From SpSt-501 sp037481615 (GTDB lineage Bacteria > Desulfobacterota > Desulfobacteria > Desulfobacterales > SpSt-501): a stretch of 64,000 nt of DNA. The stretch is taken from assembly GCA_037481615.1 (NCBI GenBank), contig JBBFLI010000013.1, one strand, 5' to 3'. Position 1 is the first letter of the stretch. Each line of letters begins with the position of its first letter. Under the pieces are notes generated by a model. That model ran no database searches. It was not told the DNA's origin and saw only the letters and a program-made list of their open reading frames with translations. The translations under genes and the position numbers were made by a program. This document shows, piece after piece, positions 35,139 to 43,407 of the stretch.

Positions 35139-36349
35139 TCGGAATCTCGAAACTCTACTGCGGCACGGTCGAGCCCTCCGACGCCCTGCGGTACGGTCGC
35201 GAATCGGGCAGGCTCCCTTCACACCTGCTGCAGTTCTCCGCCGACAAGAAGCCGGTCGTCGTCTGGAACATGACACGCCGCTGCAACCTGCGTTGCATCC
35301 ACTGCTATGCGCACGCCCGCGACCGGGCCGACGACGACGAGCTTTCGACCGACGAAGGCCGGGCGCTGCTCGACGACCTCGCCGCCTTCGGGGTGCCGGT
35401 CGTCCTGTTCTCCGGCGGCGAGCCGCTGCTGCGCCCCGATCTCCCCGAGCTCGCCGCCTACGCCGTCTCCCGCGGGATGCGGGCGGTCATCTCGACCAAC
35501 GGCACCCTGATCGACGCCGAAACCGCGCGCACGCTGAAAGCGATCGGCCTCTCCTACGTCGGGATCAGCCTGGACGGGATGGAGGAGGTGAACGACCGCT
35601 TCCGTGCCGTGCCCGGCGCCTTTCGCGCGGCGCTCGAGGGCATCCGCCGATGCCAGGAAGCCGGGATCAAGGTCGGGCTGCGATTCACGATCAACCGCCA
35701 CAACGTCGGCGAAATCCCCGCGGTGTTTCGTCTGATCGAAGAGATGGGCATCCCCCGGGTCTGCTTCTACCACCTGGTGTACGCCGGGCGGGGCTCGCGG
35801 CTCGTGGACCAGGACCTCGGCCCGGAGGAGACCCGCCGCACCCTGGATCTCATCATGGACGAGACCCGCCGGCTGCATGCCGCGGGGAAGCCCAAGGAGG
35901 TCTTGACCGTCGACAACCACGCCGACGGCCCCTACGTCTACCTGCGGCTGCTGCGCGAAGACCCCGCCCGTGCCGCCGAGGTCCTCGAGCTGTTGCGCTG
36001 GAACGAGGGCAACAACTCGGGCCGGGGGATCGGCTGTGTGGGCTGGAGCGGCGAGGTGCACGCCGACCAATTCTGGCGGCACCTGAGCTTCGGCAACGTG
36101 AGGCGCCGGCCCTTTTCGGAAATCTGGACCGACACCTCGCACCCGATTCTCGGCCGCCTGAAGGAGAAGAAGAAGCACGTGACCGGCCGCTGCGCCCGCT
36201 GCCGCTGGCTCGACGTCTGCGGCGGCAACTTCCGCGTGCGCGCCGAGGCCGTGACCGGGGACCTGTGGGCCCCGGACCCGGCTTGCTACCTGACCGACGA
36301 GGAGATTTCGCTCACCCACGGCCCTGAACCCTGTGCGGCCGGGGCCTGA
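35135..36349 (+). CDS. ahbC: Radical SAM 12,18-didecarboxysiroheme deacetylase AhbC
   Basis: A 404-aa radical SAM/SPASM protein with CNLRCIHCYAHA (CxxxCxxC for the SAM cluster), VVLFSGGEPLLRPD and a C-terminal cysteine set GRCARCRWLDVCGGNFRVRAE, then PACYLTDEE. These match AhbC (NirJ-related), which removes acetate groups from 12,18-didecarboxysiroheme to give Fe-coproporphyrin III in siroheme-dependent heme synthesis. hemB and ahbD follow directly, which supports AhbC over heme d1 enzyme NirJ; no other nir gene is nearby. The ATG overlaps the stop of the ATPase gene. Confidence 0.9.
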   Translation: MIGISKLYCGTVEPSDALRYGRESGRLPSHLLQFSADKKPVVVWNMTRRCNLRCIHCYAHARDRADDDELSTDEGRALLDDLAAFGVPVVLFSGGEPLLRPDLPELAAYAVSRGMRAVISTNGTLIDAETARTLKAIGLSYVGISLDGMEEVNDRFRAVPGAFRAALEGIRRCQEAGIKVGLRFTINRHNVGEIPAVFRLIEEMGIPRVCFYHLVYAGRGSRLVDQDLGPEETRRTLDLIMDETRRLHAAGKPKEVLTVDNHADGPYVYLRLLREDPARAAEVLELLRWNEGNNSGRGIGCVGWSGEVHADQFWRHLSFGNVRRRPFSEIWTDTSHPILGRLKEKKKHVTGRCARCRWLDVCGGNFRVRAEAVTGDLWAPDPACYLTDEEISLTHGPEPCAAGA

Positions 36350-36371
36350 CCTTTCTCCCGAGGAGCCGCCC

Positions 36372-37367
36372 ATGCTCTACCCCGACACCCGCGGCCGCCG
36401 CCTGCGACGCAGCGAAGGCCTCCGCCGCATGGTCCGCGAAACCCGGCTTTCGCCGGAGGACTTCGTGCTGCCCCTCTTCGTGGTCGGCGGGAAAGACGTG
36501 CGACGCCCGATCGAGGCCATGCCCGGCCAGTTTCAGCTCTCGATCGACCGGCTGCTCGAGGCCGCCCGCGAAGCCTACGGGCTCGGCATCCCGGCGGTGA
36601 TCCTCTTCGGGGTGCCGGACCGCAAGGACGCCCTCGGGACTTCGGCCTACGCCGCCGACGGGATCGTCCAGCGCGCCGTCCGCGCCCTCAAGGATGCGCT
36701 CCCCGAACTCGTGGTCGTCACCGACGTCTGCCTCTGCCAGTACACGGACCACGGCCATTGCGGCATCGTCGAGAAGGGCCGGATCCACAACGACGCGACC
36801 CTCGAGCTGCTCGCCCGCACGGCGGTCTCCCACGCCAAGGCCGGGGCCGACGTGGTCGCGCCCTCGGACATGATGGACGGACGCGTGGCCGAGATCCGGG
36901 AAGCGCTCGACGAGAACGCCTTCGAGGAGGTCGCGATCCTCGCCTACTCGGCGAAGTATTGCTCGGCCTTCTACGGGCCCTTCCGCACGGCGGCGGACTC
37001 GGCCCCCAAGTTCGGCGACCGCCGCAGCTACCAGATGGACCCGGCGAACGCTCTCGAAGCGCTGCGCGAGGTGACCATGGACATCGAGGAGGGGGCCGAC
37101 ATCGTCATGGTCAAGCCGGCGCTTCCCTACCTCGACGTCATCCAGCGCGTGCGCCAGGAGTTCGATCTCCCGGTCGCCGCCTACAACGTGAGCGGCGAGT
37201 ACGCGATGATCCAGGCCGCCGCCAAGCTGGGCTGGCTCGACGGGACGCGCGCCATGATGGAGGCCCTGACCGCCATCAAGCGGGCGGGGGCGGACCTGAT
37301 CCTCACCTATTTCGCCCCGGAGGCCGCGCGGGTGCTCCGCGACGAGCGATCGGGGGGCGCCTCGTGA
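36372..37367 (+). CDS. hemB: Delta-aminolevulinic acid dehydratase (porphobilinogen synthase)
   Basis: A 331-aa TIM-barrel enzyme that condenses two 5-aminolevulinates to porphobilinogen. DVCLCQYTDHGHCGI has Cys/His residues of the zinc-type site. VAPSDMMDGRV and AILAYSAKYCSAFYGPFR include the first Schiff-base Lys, and DIVMVKPALPYLD the second. AGGAG precedes ATG 36372, so an in-frame start 13 codons earlier was rejected. The stop overlaps the ahbD GTG. It provides the pyrrole for siroheme, heme and corrinoids. Confidence 0.96.
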   Translation: MLYPDTRGRRLRRSEGLRRMVRETRLSPEDFVLPLFVVGGKDVRRPIEAMPGQFQLSIDRLLEAAREAYGLGIPAVILFGVPDRKDALGTSAYAADGIVQRAVRALKDALPELVVVTDVCLCQYTDHGHCGIVEKGRIHNDATLELLARTAVSHAKAGADVVAPSDMMDGRVAEIREALDENAFEEVAILAYSAKYCSAFYGPFRTAADSAPKFGDRRSYQMDPANALEALREVTMDIEEGADIVMVKPALPYLDVIQRVRQEFDLPVAAYNVSGEYAMIQAAAKLGWLDGTRAMMEALTAIKRAGADLILTYFAPEAARVLRDERSGGAS

Positions 37368-38485
37368 ATCCCGGGGACGACCGGCAGCCTGCCCGCCACG
37401 GCGAAGGCGGGCCGGGGCGTTCGGCGACGCCGGGCAGGGGCGGATTGCGCCTCGTCGCCTGGGAGACCACGCGCAACTGCAACCTGGATTGCGTGCACTG
37501 CCGCGCCGCCGCCGGCCGCGGCCCCCATACCGGCGAGCTCACCACCGCGGAAGGAAAGCGCCTGCTCGAAGAGATCGCCCGGGTCGCCGCGGCGATCGTC
37601 ATCCTGACCGGGGGGGAGCCTCTGTTGCGCCCGGACATCTTCGAGCTCGCCGAACACGGACGGGACCTCGGGCTGCGCATGGTCATGGCGCCGAACGGCA
37701 CGCTCGTGACCGAGGCGATCGCCCGGCGGATGGCCGCCGCCGGCATCCAGCGCGTGAGCGTCAGCCTCGACGGGGCCTCGGCCGAAACCCACGACGCCTT
37801 TCGCAAGGTGCCGGGGGCGTTCGCAGCCGCCCTGCGGGGCCTCGATCACCTGCGGGCGGCGGGGGTTCCCTTCCAGATCAACACCACGATCAGCCGCGCC
37901 AACCTGGACGAAATCCCCGCCATCCAGGAACTCGCCGCACGGCTCGGCGCCGTCGCACACCACATCTTCCTTCTCGTCCCGACCGGCCGCGGCAAGTACA
38001 TCGTCGACCAGGCGATCGACGCCGAGACCTACGAGCGCACCCTGAACTGGTTTTACGAGCAGCGCGGCAAGACCTCCCTCGAGCTCAAGGCGACCTGCGC
38101 CCCGCACTACTATCGCATCCTGCGCGAGCGGGCCGCCCGGGAAGGCCGGGCGGTGAGCTTCCAGACCCACGGCCTCGACGCGGTGACCCGCGGCTGCCTC
38201 GGCGGGATCGGCTTCTGTTTCGTCTCCCACGTGGGCGAGGTGCAACCCTGCGGTTTCCTGCACACCGTCTGCGGCAACGTGCGCGAGCGTTCCTTCGCCG
38301 AGATCTGGGAAGGGAGCGAAATCTTCCGCGCCCTGCGGGATTTCGACCGGCTCCGTGGAAAATGCGGCGCCTGCGAATTCAAGCGCGTCTGCGGGGGCTG
38401 CCGCGCCCGGGCCTTCGAGGCGACGGGGGACTTCCTCGCCGAAGAGCCGCTCTGCAGCCACATCCCCCGCCGTGCCTGCGGGTAG
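37364..38485 (+). CDS. ahbD: Radical SAM heme synthase AhbD
   Basis: A 373-aa radical SAM/SPASM protein: TTRNCNLDCVHCRAAAG carries the CxxxCxxC motif. VILTGGEPLLRPD, then EVQPCGFLHTVCGNVRE and GKCGACEFKRVCGGCRARA, carry the auxiliary-cluster cysteines. AhbD oxidatively decarboxylates the two propionates of Fe-coproporphyrin III to vinyls, the last step of the siroheme-dependent route to protoheme. I start it at the GTG that overlaps the hemB stop (GTGA); the first 25 residues are polar and not conserved-looking, so a start nearer RLVAWETT is conceivable. With ahbC and hemB it forms a compact heme operon; ahbA/ahbB are not here. Confidence 0.9.
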   Translation: MNPGDDRQPARHGEGGPGRSATPGRGGLRLVAWETTRNCNLDCVHCRAAAGRGPHTGELTTAEGKRLLEEIARVAAAIVILTGGEPLLRPDIFELAEHGRDLGLRMVMAPNGTLVTEAIARRMAAAGIQRVSVSLDGASAETHDAFRKVPGAFAAALRGLDHLRAAGVPFQINTTISRANLDEIPAIQELAARLGAVAHHIFLLVPTGRGKYIVDQAIDAETYERTLNWFYEQRGKTSLELKATCAPHYYRILRERAAREGRAVSFQTHGLDAVTRGCLGGIGFCFVSHVGEVQPCGFLHTVCGNVRERSFAEIWEGSEIFRALRDFDRLRGKCGACEFKRVCGGCRARAFEATGDFLAEEPLCSHIPRRACG

Positions 38486-38519
38486 AAGCCACCCCCCGGC
38501 CCGGCATTCCGCTTTTCTG

Positions 38520-38549
38520 TTGCCAGACCCCGCCGCCCCGCGGTATGAA
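38520..38549 (+). promoter_or_regulatory. Possible promoter of the CBS/ACT gene
   Basis: TTGCCA (38520-38525), an 18-base spacer and TATGAA (38544-38549) lie 66 bases before the next start. Match to consensus is moderate. Confidence 0.45.
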
Positions 38550-38615
38550 ACGGCCAGCCGCCCCCCGAAGAAGGCGCACGGCGGACGAAGGGCCGTTTTC
38601 CGCGGCAGGTGAGCC

Positions 38616-39221
38616 ATGAAGATCCGCGACCTGATGATTTCCCACCCGATCTGCATCACCGCGAACGCCTCCATCCAGGAGGCGATCGAGCTGATGAAGG
38701 CCAACCACATCCGGCACCTGCCGGTCGTCACGAAGGGCCGCCGCCTCGAGGGGCTGGTGACGCTCGCCGACCTCAAGCAGGGGCTCATCCCTTCCATGCT
38801 GGGGGATGTGACCCTGAAAGATCTCATGATCGCCAACCCGATCACGGTCTCGCCCGAGGAGGAGATCGAGACCGCCGCCCAGCTGATCTACAAGTACAAG
38901 ATCGGGGGGCTGCCGGTCACCAAGAACGGGCGGCTCGTCGGCATCATCACCGAGACCGACCTCCTGCGCGCCTTCATCGAGATGCTGGGGCTGATCGCCA
39001 CCTCCTCCCGGCTCGACGTAGAAGCCGGGAACAAGCCCGAATCGCTGCGGCGGATGCTGCAGATCATCGGGGAGCATGGAGGCGACGTCCTCAACGTCTT
39101 CATGACCCTCGAGAAGGCCAAGCGGCGGGTCTACCACTTCCGGCTCGCCGCCTGCGACACCGCCCCCATCCGCAAGGCGCTCTCCGAGGCCGGCTTCCGC
39201 GTGACGGCGGCGATCGACTGA
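38616..39221 (+). CDS. CBS-pair protein with C-terminal ACT-like domain (AcuB-like)
   Basis: A 201-aa cytosolic protein. Two CBS repeats occupy residues about 1-60 (MKIRDLMISHPICITANAS) and 68-130 (LKDLMIANPITVSPEEEIE, GIITETDLLRAFIEMLG). The last 65 residues (SLRRMLQIIGEHGGDVLNVF) resemble an ACT domain. CBS pairs sense adenine nucleotides or SAM; AcuB of Bacillus, of similar design, affects acetoin use. The regulated process here is unknown. It stands alone between ahbD and the convergent comEC, with its own likely promoter. Confidence 0.82.
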   Translation: MKIRDLMISHPICITANASIQEAIELMKANHIRHLPVVTKGRRLEGLVTLADLKQGLIPSMLGDVTLKDLMIANPITVSPEEEIETAAQLIYKYKIGGLPVTKNGRLVGIITETDLLRAFIEMLGLIATSSRLDVEAGNKPESLRRMLQIIGEHGGDVLNVFMTLEKAKRRVYHFRLAACDTAPIRKALSEAGFRVTAAID

Positions 39222-39257
39222 CCGCCGCCTCCCGGGCCTCGACCCCCTTCGGCCGTT

Positions 39258-41810
39258 TCACTCCGGCTCCTCGTCGGAAGAATCTTCCTCGCCCGCCGTC
39301 TCCGGGCGCCGCGGACGGGCCGTCCATCCCTTGTTTCCCAGCTCCACGGTGATGGCGCCGTTCCGGTCGGTGCGCCAGACGGGGACCCCCCGCGTCCGAA
39401 ACCGCTCCACCACTTCGGGGTGCGGAGACCCTCGCGCCGGGGAGCCGGCGCAGGAGACGAGCACCGCCTCGGGCGCGACGGCGTCGAGAAACGCGTCGGA
39501 ATTGGATCCCCGGCTTCCGTGGTGCGGCGAAACGAGGATCGTGCTCTTCAGCCCGGCCCCCGCGCGGGAGACGAGTTCACGCTCCGCCGCGCGGCGGATG
39601 TCGCCCGGGATCAGGATCGAGGCGCCGCCCGCCTCGACCCGCACGACGAGCGAGCGGTCGTTCGGGTCCCCACCCCGCGGGCCGGCCTTTCCCGGCGCCG
39701 GAGGTTCCGCGGGCGGGTGCAGCACCTCGAGCACGGCCCCGCCGACGGTCAGGCGGCGGGGAATCTCCCGCGGCCCGAGGAGCGGGATCCCGCGTTCGGC
39801 GGCGATCTCCTTGAGCTCCGCCCAGGCCGGGAGCGGGCTCTCCCCCCCGTTGGTCCAGATGCTTCCCACGCGAAAATGGCGGGCGATGAACACCAGCCCG
39901 TTCAAATGGTCGCTGTCCGGGTGGGAGAGGACGAGCGTGTCGACGGTGGCGATTTTCCGGCCCCACAGCACCGGCGCCACGACGCGGCCCCCCACGTCGA
40001 AGGCCGCCGGGTCGGGAAACCCGCCGCCGTCGATGAGCGCCGTCGCCCCGCCCGGGAACTCGACCAGCGTCGCCGCCCCCCCGCCGACATCGAGGACCGT
40101 GACACGCAAGTCGCTGCGGCCGAAGCGCTGCCACCCCCAGTAGGCGGCATCGACGGCGAAGCCGGCGAGCAGGAGCGCCGTCAGCAGACTCAGGCGGCGC
40201 AGGCGACGCCGCAGGGGTTGCTTTTCCCCCTCGGCGCACCGCAGGCGGCGAAGCGCGCCTGCGGCCGACAGGAGGGCGGCGCTCAGGGCATAGAAAAGGA
40301 CCAGCTCGACCCCGGAGGGGGTGACCGTCCGCAAGGCGGCGAAGGGCATCGCCGAAAGCCACGCGAGAAACGCGAGCACGGCCTCGAGAAGACGGCCGGC
40401 GGCGCCGAAGAGAAGCGTCGGGAGCGGATCCCCGAACGGCGTGAGTGCGGCCGCCGCAAGCCCCAGGATCACCGCCCCCCAGCCGACGGCGGGGACGGCC
40501 ACGGCATTGGCCGGCAGGCTCACCAGGGAGACGGTGTTGAAGTGAAGGAGGACCAGAGGGGCCGTGGCCCAGGTCGCCAGAAGCGTCACCCCGAAAAAGA
40601 GGGCGATGCGGCGACGCAAGCGAACCGGCCGGCCGACAGCGGGTTTCGGCTGCCCCCCCTGTCCGGCCCGCCAGCATTCGAGCCCCCCGAGGATCCCGAC
40701 CACGGCGGCAAACGACAACTGGAAGGAGATCGAAAAGAGCGAGGTCGGCTGGACGGCCAGGATCGCGAGCGCCGCGGCGGCGAGCGCGTTCAAGGGATCG
40801 GGCTCGCGATCGGAGAGCACCGCGCCCAGGAACACGGTGACGATCAGAAACGCCCGCTGCGTGGAGGGGGAAAACCCGGCGAGCAGGGCGTAGAAGAGGA
40901 CCGGGAAAAAAGCGAGCAGCATGGCTCCTTTCCGGCCCCACGCGGCGTGCAGCACGGCGGGGATGCGGACGAGCAGGAGGCGAAAGACGTGGAAGGCGAA
41001 GGCGGCGACCAGCCCGACGTGAAGGCCGGAGATCGCCAGCAGATGCCCCGTGCCGGTCCGGGTGAACGCTTCGCGCAGCGCGGGGTCGATGCCCGAGCGG
41101 TCGCCCACGACCAGGGCCTTAAGGATCGCGGCCTCGCGGACGCCGACCGCGCGGTCGATCCTCTCCGCGAGCAGACGGCGCACGCGCTCGACGGCGGCCT
41201 GCGGCCCGCCCGCATCTCCGGGCCGGAGGATCTCGAGACGGCGCGCCGGCAGGCTCACCCCGGCCCAGACCCCGCGGTGGGCGAAAAAACGGACGGCGTC
41301 GAACCCGTGGGGGTTATCGAAGGAGCGGATCCGCCGGATCGCCCCCGTGACCGCCACCCGGTCGCCGTGGCCGATCGGAGGGACCTCCCGGCCGAAAACC
41401 GAAACGCGGAGCAACCCGCCGGCGGGCCGCTCCTCGCCTTCGGGACCGGTCACGCGCTCGACCCGCAGCACGAAACGCCGGCGGTCCTCGAACTCGAGCG
41501 GCCGACCGTCCACGACCCCCTCGATGCGGAGGGGTCCGCCGCCTGCAAGATGCCGCACGTGCGGTTCCGAAAAGCGCGGCTCCGCCCAGGGCTGAAGCGA
41601 GAGGTAGCCCAGGGCCAGGAACAACAGCAGCGGGGCGAAGAGGGAGTCGCGCCCCCGGCGCAGGCGGCCGACGAGGGCGGCCCCCGCTCCCAGGACGAGC
41701 GCCCAGGCCGCAGCCTCCCCGCCGGGGGCGAGATCGGCCAGGAGGATGCCCAGCATGAGGGCGACGGCGAGGGGCGGGAGCGGCCGGTGGATGAAACGCG
41801 CTTTCGCCAT
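39258..41810 (-). CDS. comEC: ComEC/Rec2 DNA-uptake channel protein with metallo-beta-lactamase domain
   Basis: An 850-aa membrane protein. The N-terminus has two to three helices and an OB-like soluble segment (about 90-200). The Competence domain has GDRSGIDPALREAFTRTGTG and LLAISGLHVGLVAAF, and about eight further helices follow (residues about 230-560). The C-terminal metallo-beta-lactamase domain (about 585-830) has TVLDVGGGAATLVEFPGG, the metal motif LSHPDSDHLNGL and VSPHHGSRGSN. ComEC transports single-stranded DNA during transformation. GTG 41816 and ATG 41810 are adjacent starts; neither has a strong Shine-Dalgarno. No other competence gene is visible, so natural transformability is unproven. 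Confidence 0.92.
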   Translation of the reverse strand: MAKARFIHRPLPPLAVALMLGILLADLAPGGEAAAWALVLGAGAALVGRLRRGRDSLFAPLLLFLALGYLSLQPWAEPRFSEPHVRHLAGGGPLRIEGVVDGRPLEFEDRRRFVLRVERVTGPEGEERPAGGLLRVSVFGREVPPIGHGDRVAVTGAIRRIRSFDNPHGFDAVRFFAHRGVWAGVSLPARRLEILRPGDAGGPQAAVERVRRLLAERIDRAVGVREAAILKALVVGDRSGIDPALREAFTRTGTGHLLAISGLHVGLVAAFAFHVFRLLLVRIPAVLHAAWGRKGAMLLAFFPVLFYALLAGFSPSTQRAFLIVTVFLGAVLSDREPDPLNALAAAALAILAVQPTSLFSISFQLSFAAVVGILGGLECWRAGQGGQPKPAVGRPVRLRRRIALFFGVTLLATWATAPLVLLHFNTVSLVSLPANAVAVPAVGWGAVILGLAAAALTPFGDPLPTLLFGAAGRLLEAVLAFLAWLSAMPFAALRTVTPSGVELVLFYALSAALLSAAGALRRLRCAEGEKQPLRRRLRRLSLLTALLLAGFAVDAAYWGWQRFGRSDLRVTVLDVGGGAATLVEFPGGATALIDGGGFPDPAAFDVGGRVVAPVLWGRKIATVDTLVLSHPDSDHLNGLVFIARHFRVGSIWTNGGESPLPAWAELKEIAAERGIPLLGPREIPRRLTVGGAVLEVLHPPAEPPAPGKAGPRGGDPNDRSLVVRVEAGGASILIPGDIRRAAERELVSRAGAGLKSTILVSPHHGSRGSNSDAFLDAVAPEAVLVSCAGSPARGSPHPEVVERFRTRGVPVWRTDRNGAITVELGNKGWTARPRRPETAGEEDSSDEEPE

Positions 41811-41874
41811 CGCCACGCTTGCGGGCGCTGGTTCCGCCGGAGGGGGGGCCGAGGCGGCGGGGGTCCCCCTCCCG

Positions 41875-43128
41875 TCAGGAAACGCGCCGGATCTCGGCGC
41901 CGAGGGCGGAAAACTTCTCTTCCAGCGCCTCGTAGCCGCGGTCGAGATGATAGACGCGGTGAATCAGGGTCGTGTTCTCGGCGACCAGCCCGGCGAGCAC
42001 GAGGCAGGCGCTCGCCCGCAGGTCGCTCGCCATGACGGGGGCGCCGGAGAGGCGCCGCACGCCGCGGACCGTCGCCGTGTCCCCCGAGATCACGATGTCG
42101 GCGCCCATGCGGCTGAGCTCGCTCACGTGGATGAAGCGGTTTTCGAAGATCGTCTCCGCGATCACGCTCACCCCCTCGGCGACACTCATCAGCGCCATGA
42201 ACTGCGCCTGCATGTCGGTCGGGAACCCCGGGTAGGGCTGGGTCTGGACATCGACGCTCTTCAACCTCTCCGGGCCGCAGACGGTGATCGTCCGCTCGCC
42301 CACCGTGATTTCGGCCCCGGCACGGCGCAGCTTGTCGATGACCGAGCCGACATGGCGCGGCTCGCAGTCGAGGATCTCGACCCGCCCTCCCGTGACCGCC
42401 GCCGCGGCGAGAAAGGTGCCGGTCTCGATGCGGTCGGGGATGATCTCCGCCTCCACCGGGTGGAGCCCCGCCACGCCTTCGACCACGATCTCGTCGCTGC
42501 CCGCGCCGCGGACGCGCGCGCCCATGCGGTTGAGAACGTCGGCCAGCGCCTTGACTTCGGGCTCGCGCGCCGCGTTGCGGAGCACGCTTCGGCCTTCGGC
42601 CAGCACCGCGGCCATGAGGACGTTTTCGGTCCCCGTGACCGTCACCCGGTCGAAGGTGAACTCGGCCCCCCGCAGCCGCCCGGGTACGGAGGCGGTGACG
42701 TAGCCGTGGTCGAGCCGGATCTCGGCCCCGAGGGCCTCCATGCCCTTGAGGTGCAGGTCGATCGGCCGCGCGCCGATCGCGCACCCCCCGGGGAGCGACA
42801 CCCGGGCCCGTCCCAGCCGGGCCAGGAGCGGACCGAGGACGAGGACCGAGGCGCGCATTTTGCGCACGAGATCGTAAGGGGCCTCGCAGCGGCTCAAGCC
42901 GGAGGTGTCGAGCGTCACCTCGTGCCCGCTGCGGGAGACGCCCACGCCGAGGGTCTCGAGCAGGCCGAGCGTGTTGTCGATGTCGCGCAGTCGGGGAACG
43001 CGCCGGTAGCGGCTCGGTCCCGAGGCGAGCAGGGAGGAAAAGAGAATCGGCAGCGCGGCGTTCTTGGACCCGCTGATGCGCACGCTTCCGGCGAGAGGGT
43101 TTCCGCCGCGAATGAGGATCTTGTCCAT
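41875..43128 (-). CDS. murA: UDP-N-acetylglucosamine 1-carboxyvinyltransferase MurA
   Basis: A 417-aa EPSP-synthase-fold enzyme for the first committed step of peptidoglycan synthesis (enolpyruvyl transfer to UDP-GlcNAc). It shows GSKNAALPILFSSLLA, the active-site loop PGGCAIGARPIDLHLKG with the catalytic Cys near residue 116 (the fosfomycin target in most species), and PTDMQAQFMALM. The Cys is retained, so intrinsic fosfomycin sensitivity at this site is expected. It precedes comEC on the minus strand with a 64-base gap. Confidence 0.97.
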   Translation of the reverse strand: MDKILIRGGNPLAGSVRISGSKNAALPILFSSLLASGPSRYRRVPRLRDIDNTLGLLETLGVGVSRSGHEVTLDTSGLSRCEAPYDLVRKMRASVLVLGPLLARLGRARVSLPGGCAIGARPIDLHLKGMEALGAEIRLDHGYVTASVPGRLRGAEFTFDRVTVTGTENVLMAAVLAEGRSVLRNAAREPEVKALADVLNRMGARVRGAGSDEIVVEGVAGLHPVEAEIIPDRIETGTFLAAAAVTGGRVEILDCEPRHVGSVIDKLRRAGAEITVGERTITVCGPERLKSVDVQTQPYPGFPTDMQAQFMALMSVAEGVSVIAETIFENRFIHVSELSRMGADIVISGDTATVRGVRRLSGAPVMASDLRASACLVLAGLVAENTTLIHRVYHLDRGYEALEEKFSALGAEIRRVS

Positions 43129-43172
43129 GGGGCTCCAGGGCCGGGGGCTTCGGGCCGCTTCCGGCGTCAGGG

Positions 43173-43218
43173 AAAAAAACGCGCTCTTTTCCCCTCCGTC
43201 AACGGGGGAAAAGAGCGC
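43173..43218 (-). terminator. Strong rho-independent terminator of the resB-ccsA-qrc operon
   Basis: A perfect 14-bp stem (43181-43194 with 43205-43218) encloses a 10-base loop. On the minus strand it is followed by GTTTTTTTCC, a run of seven T. It ends transcription 25 bases after the last gene of the operon and separates it from murA. Confidence 0.92.
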
Positions 43219-43242
43219 TGCGATCGGACCCGGCGGTACGGG

Positions 43243-43407
43243 TCAATGGTGGCCGTGGCCCTCTTCCTCGCCGCGGGCCGTCTGCCAGGCGGCCCTGAGG
43301 ATGCAATAGGTGAGGCCGATCCCCAGGATGGAGAGCGCATACCACAGGGCGCCGTGGAAGACGAGGTGCCCCAGGTCCCAGACCCATTCGAAGCTGAAGG
43401 GGAACAT
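43243..43407 (-). CDS. 54-residue single-pass membrane protein after QrcD
   Basis: MFPFSFEWVWDLGHLVFHG starts an N-terminal amphipathic segment, then a hydrophobic helix (about residues 19-40, ALWYALSILGIGLTYCIL) and a charged, His-rich tail EEEGHGHH. A strong Shine-Dalgarno (AAGGAGG) sits eight bases upstream, and the start overlaps the last base of qrcD. It looks like a small accessory subunit of the Qrc complex or an assembly factor; I know no named family. The terminator follows, so it is a true member of the operon. Confidence 0.72.
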   Translation of the reverse strand: MFPFSFEWVWDLGHLVFHGALWYALSILGIGLTYCILRAAWQTARGEEEGHGHH

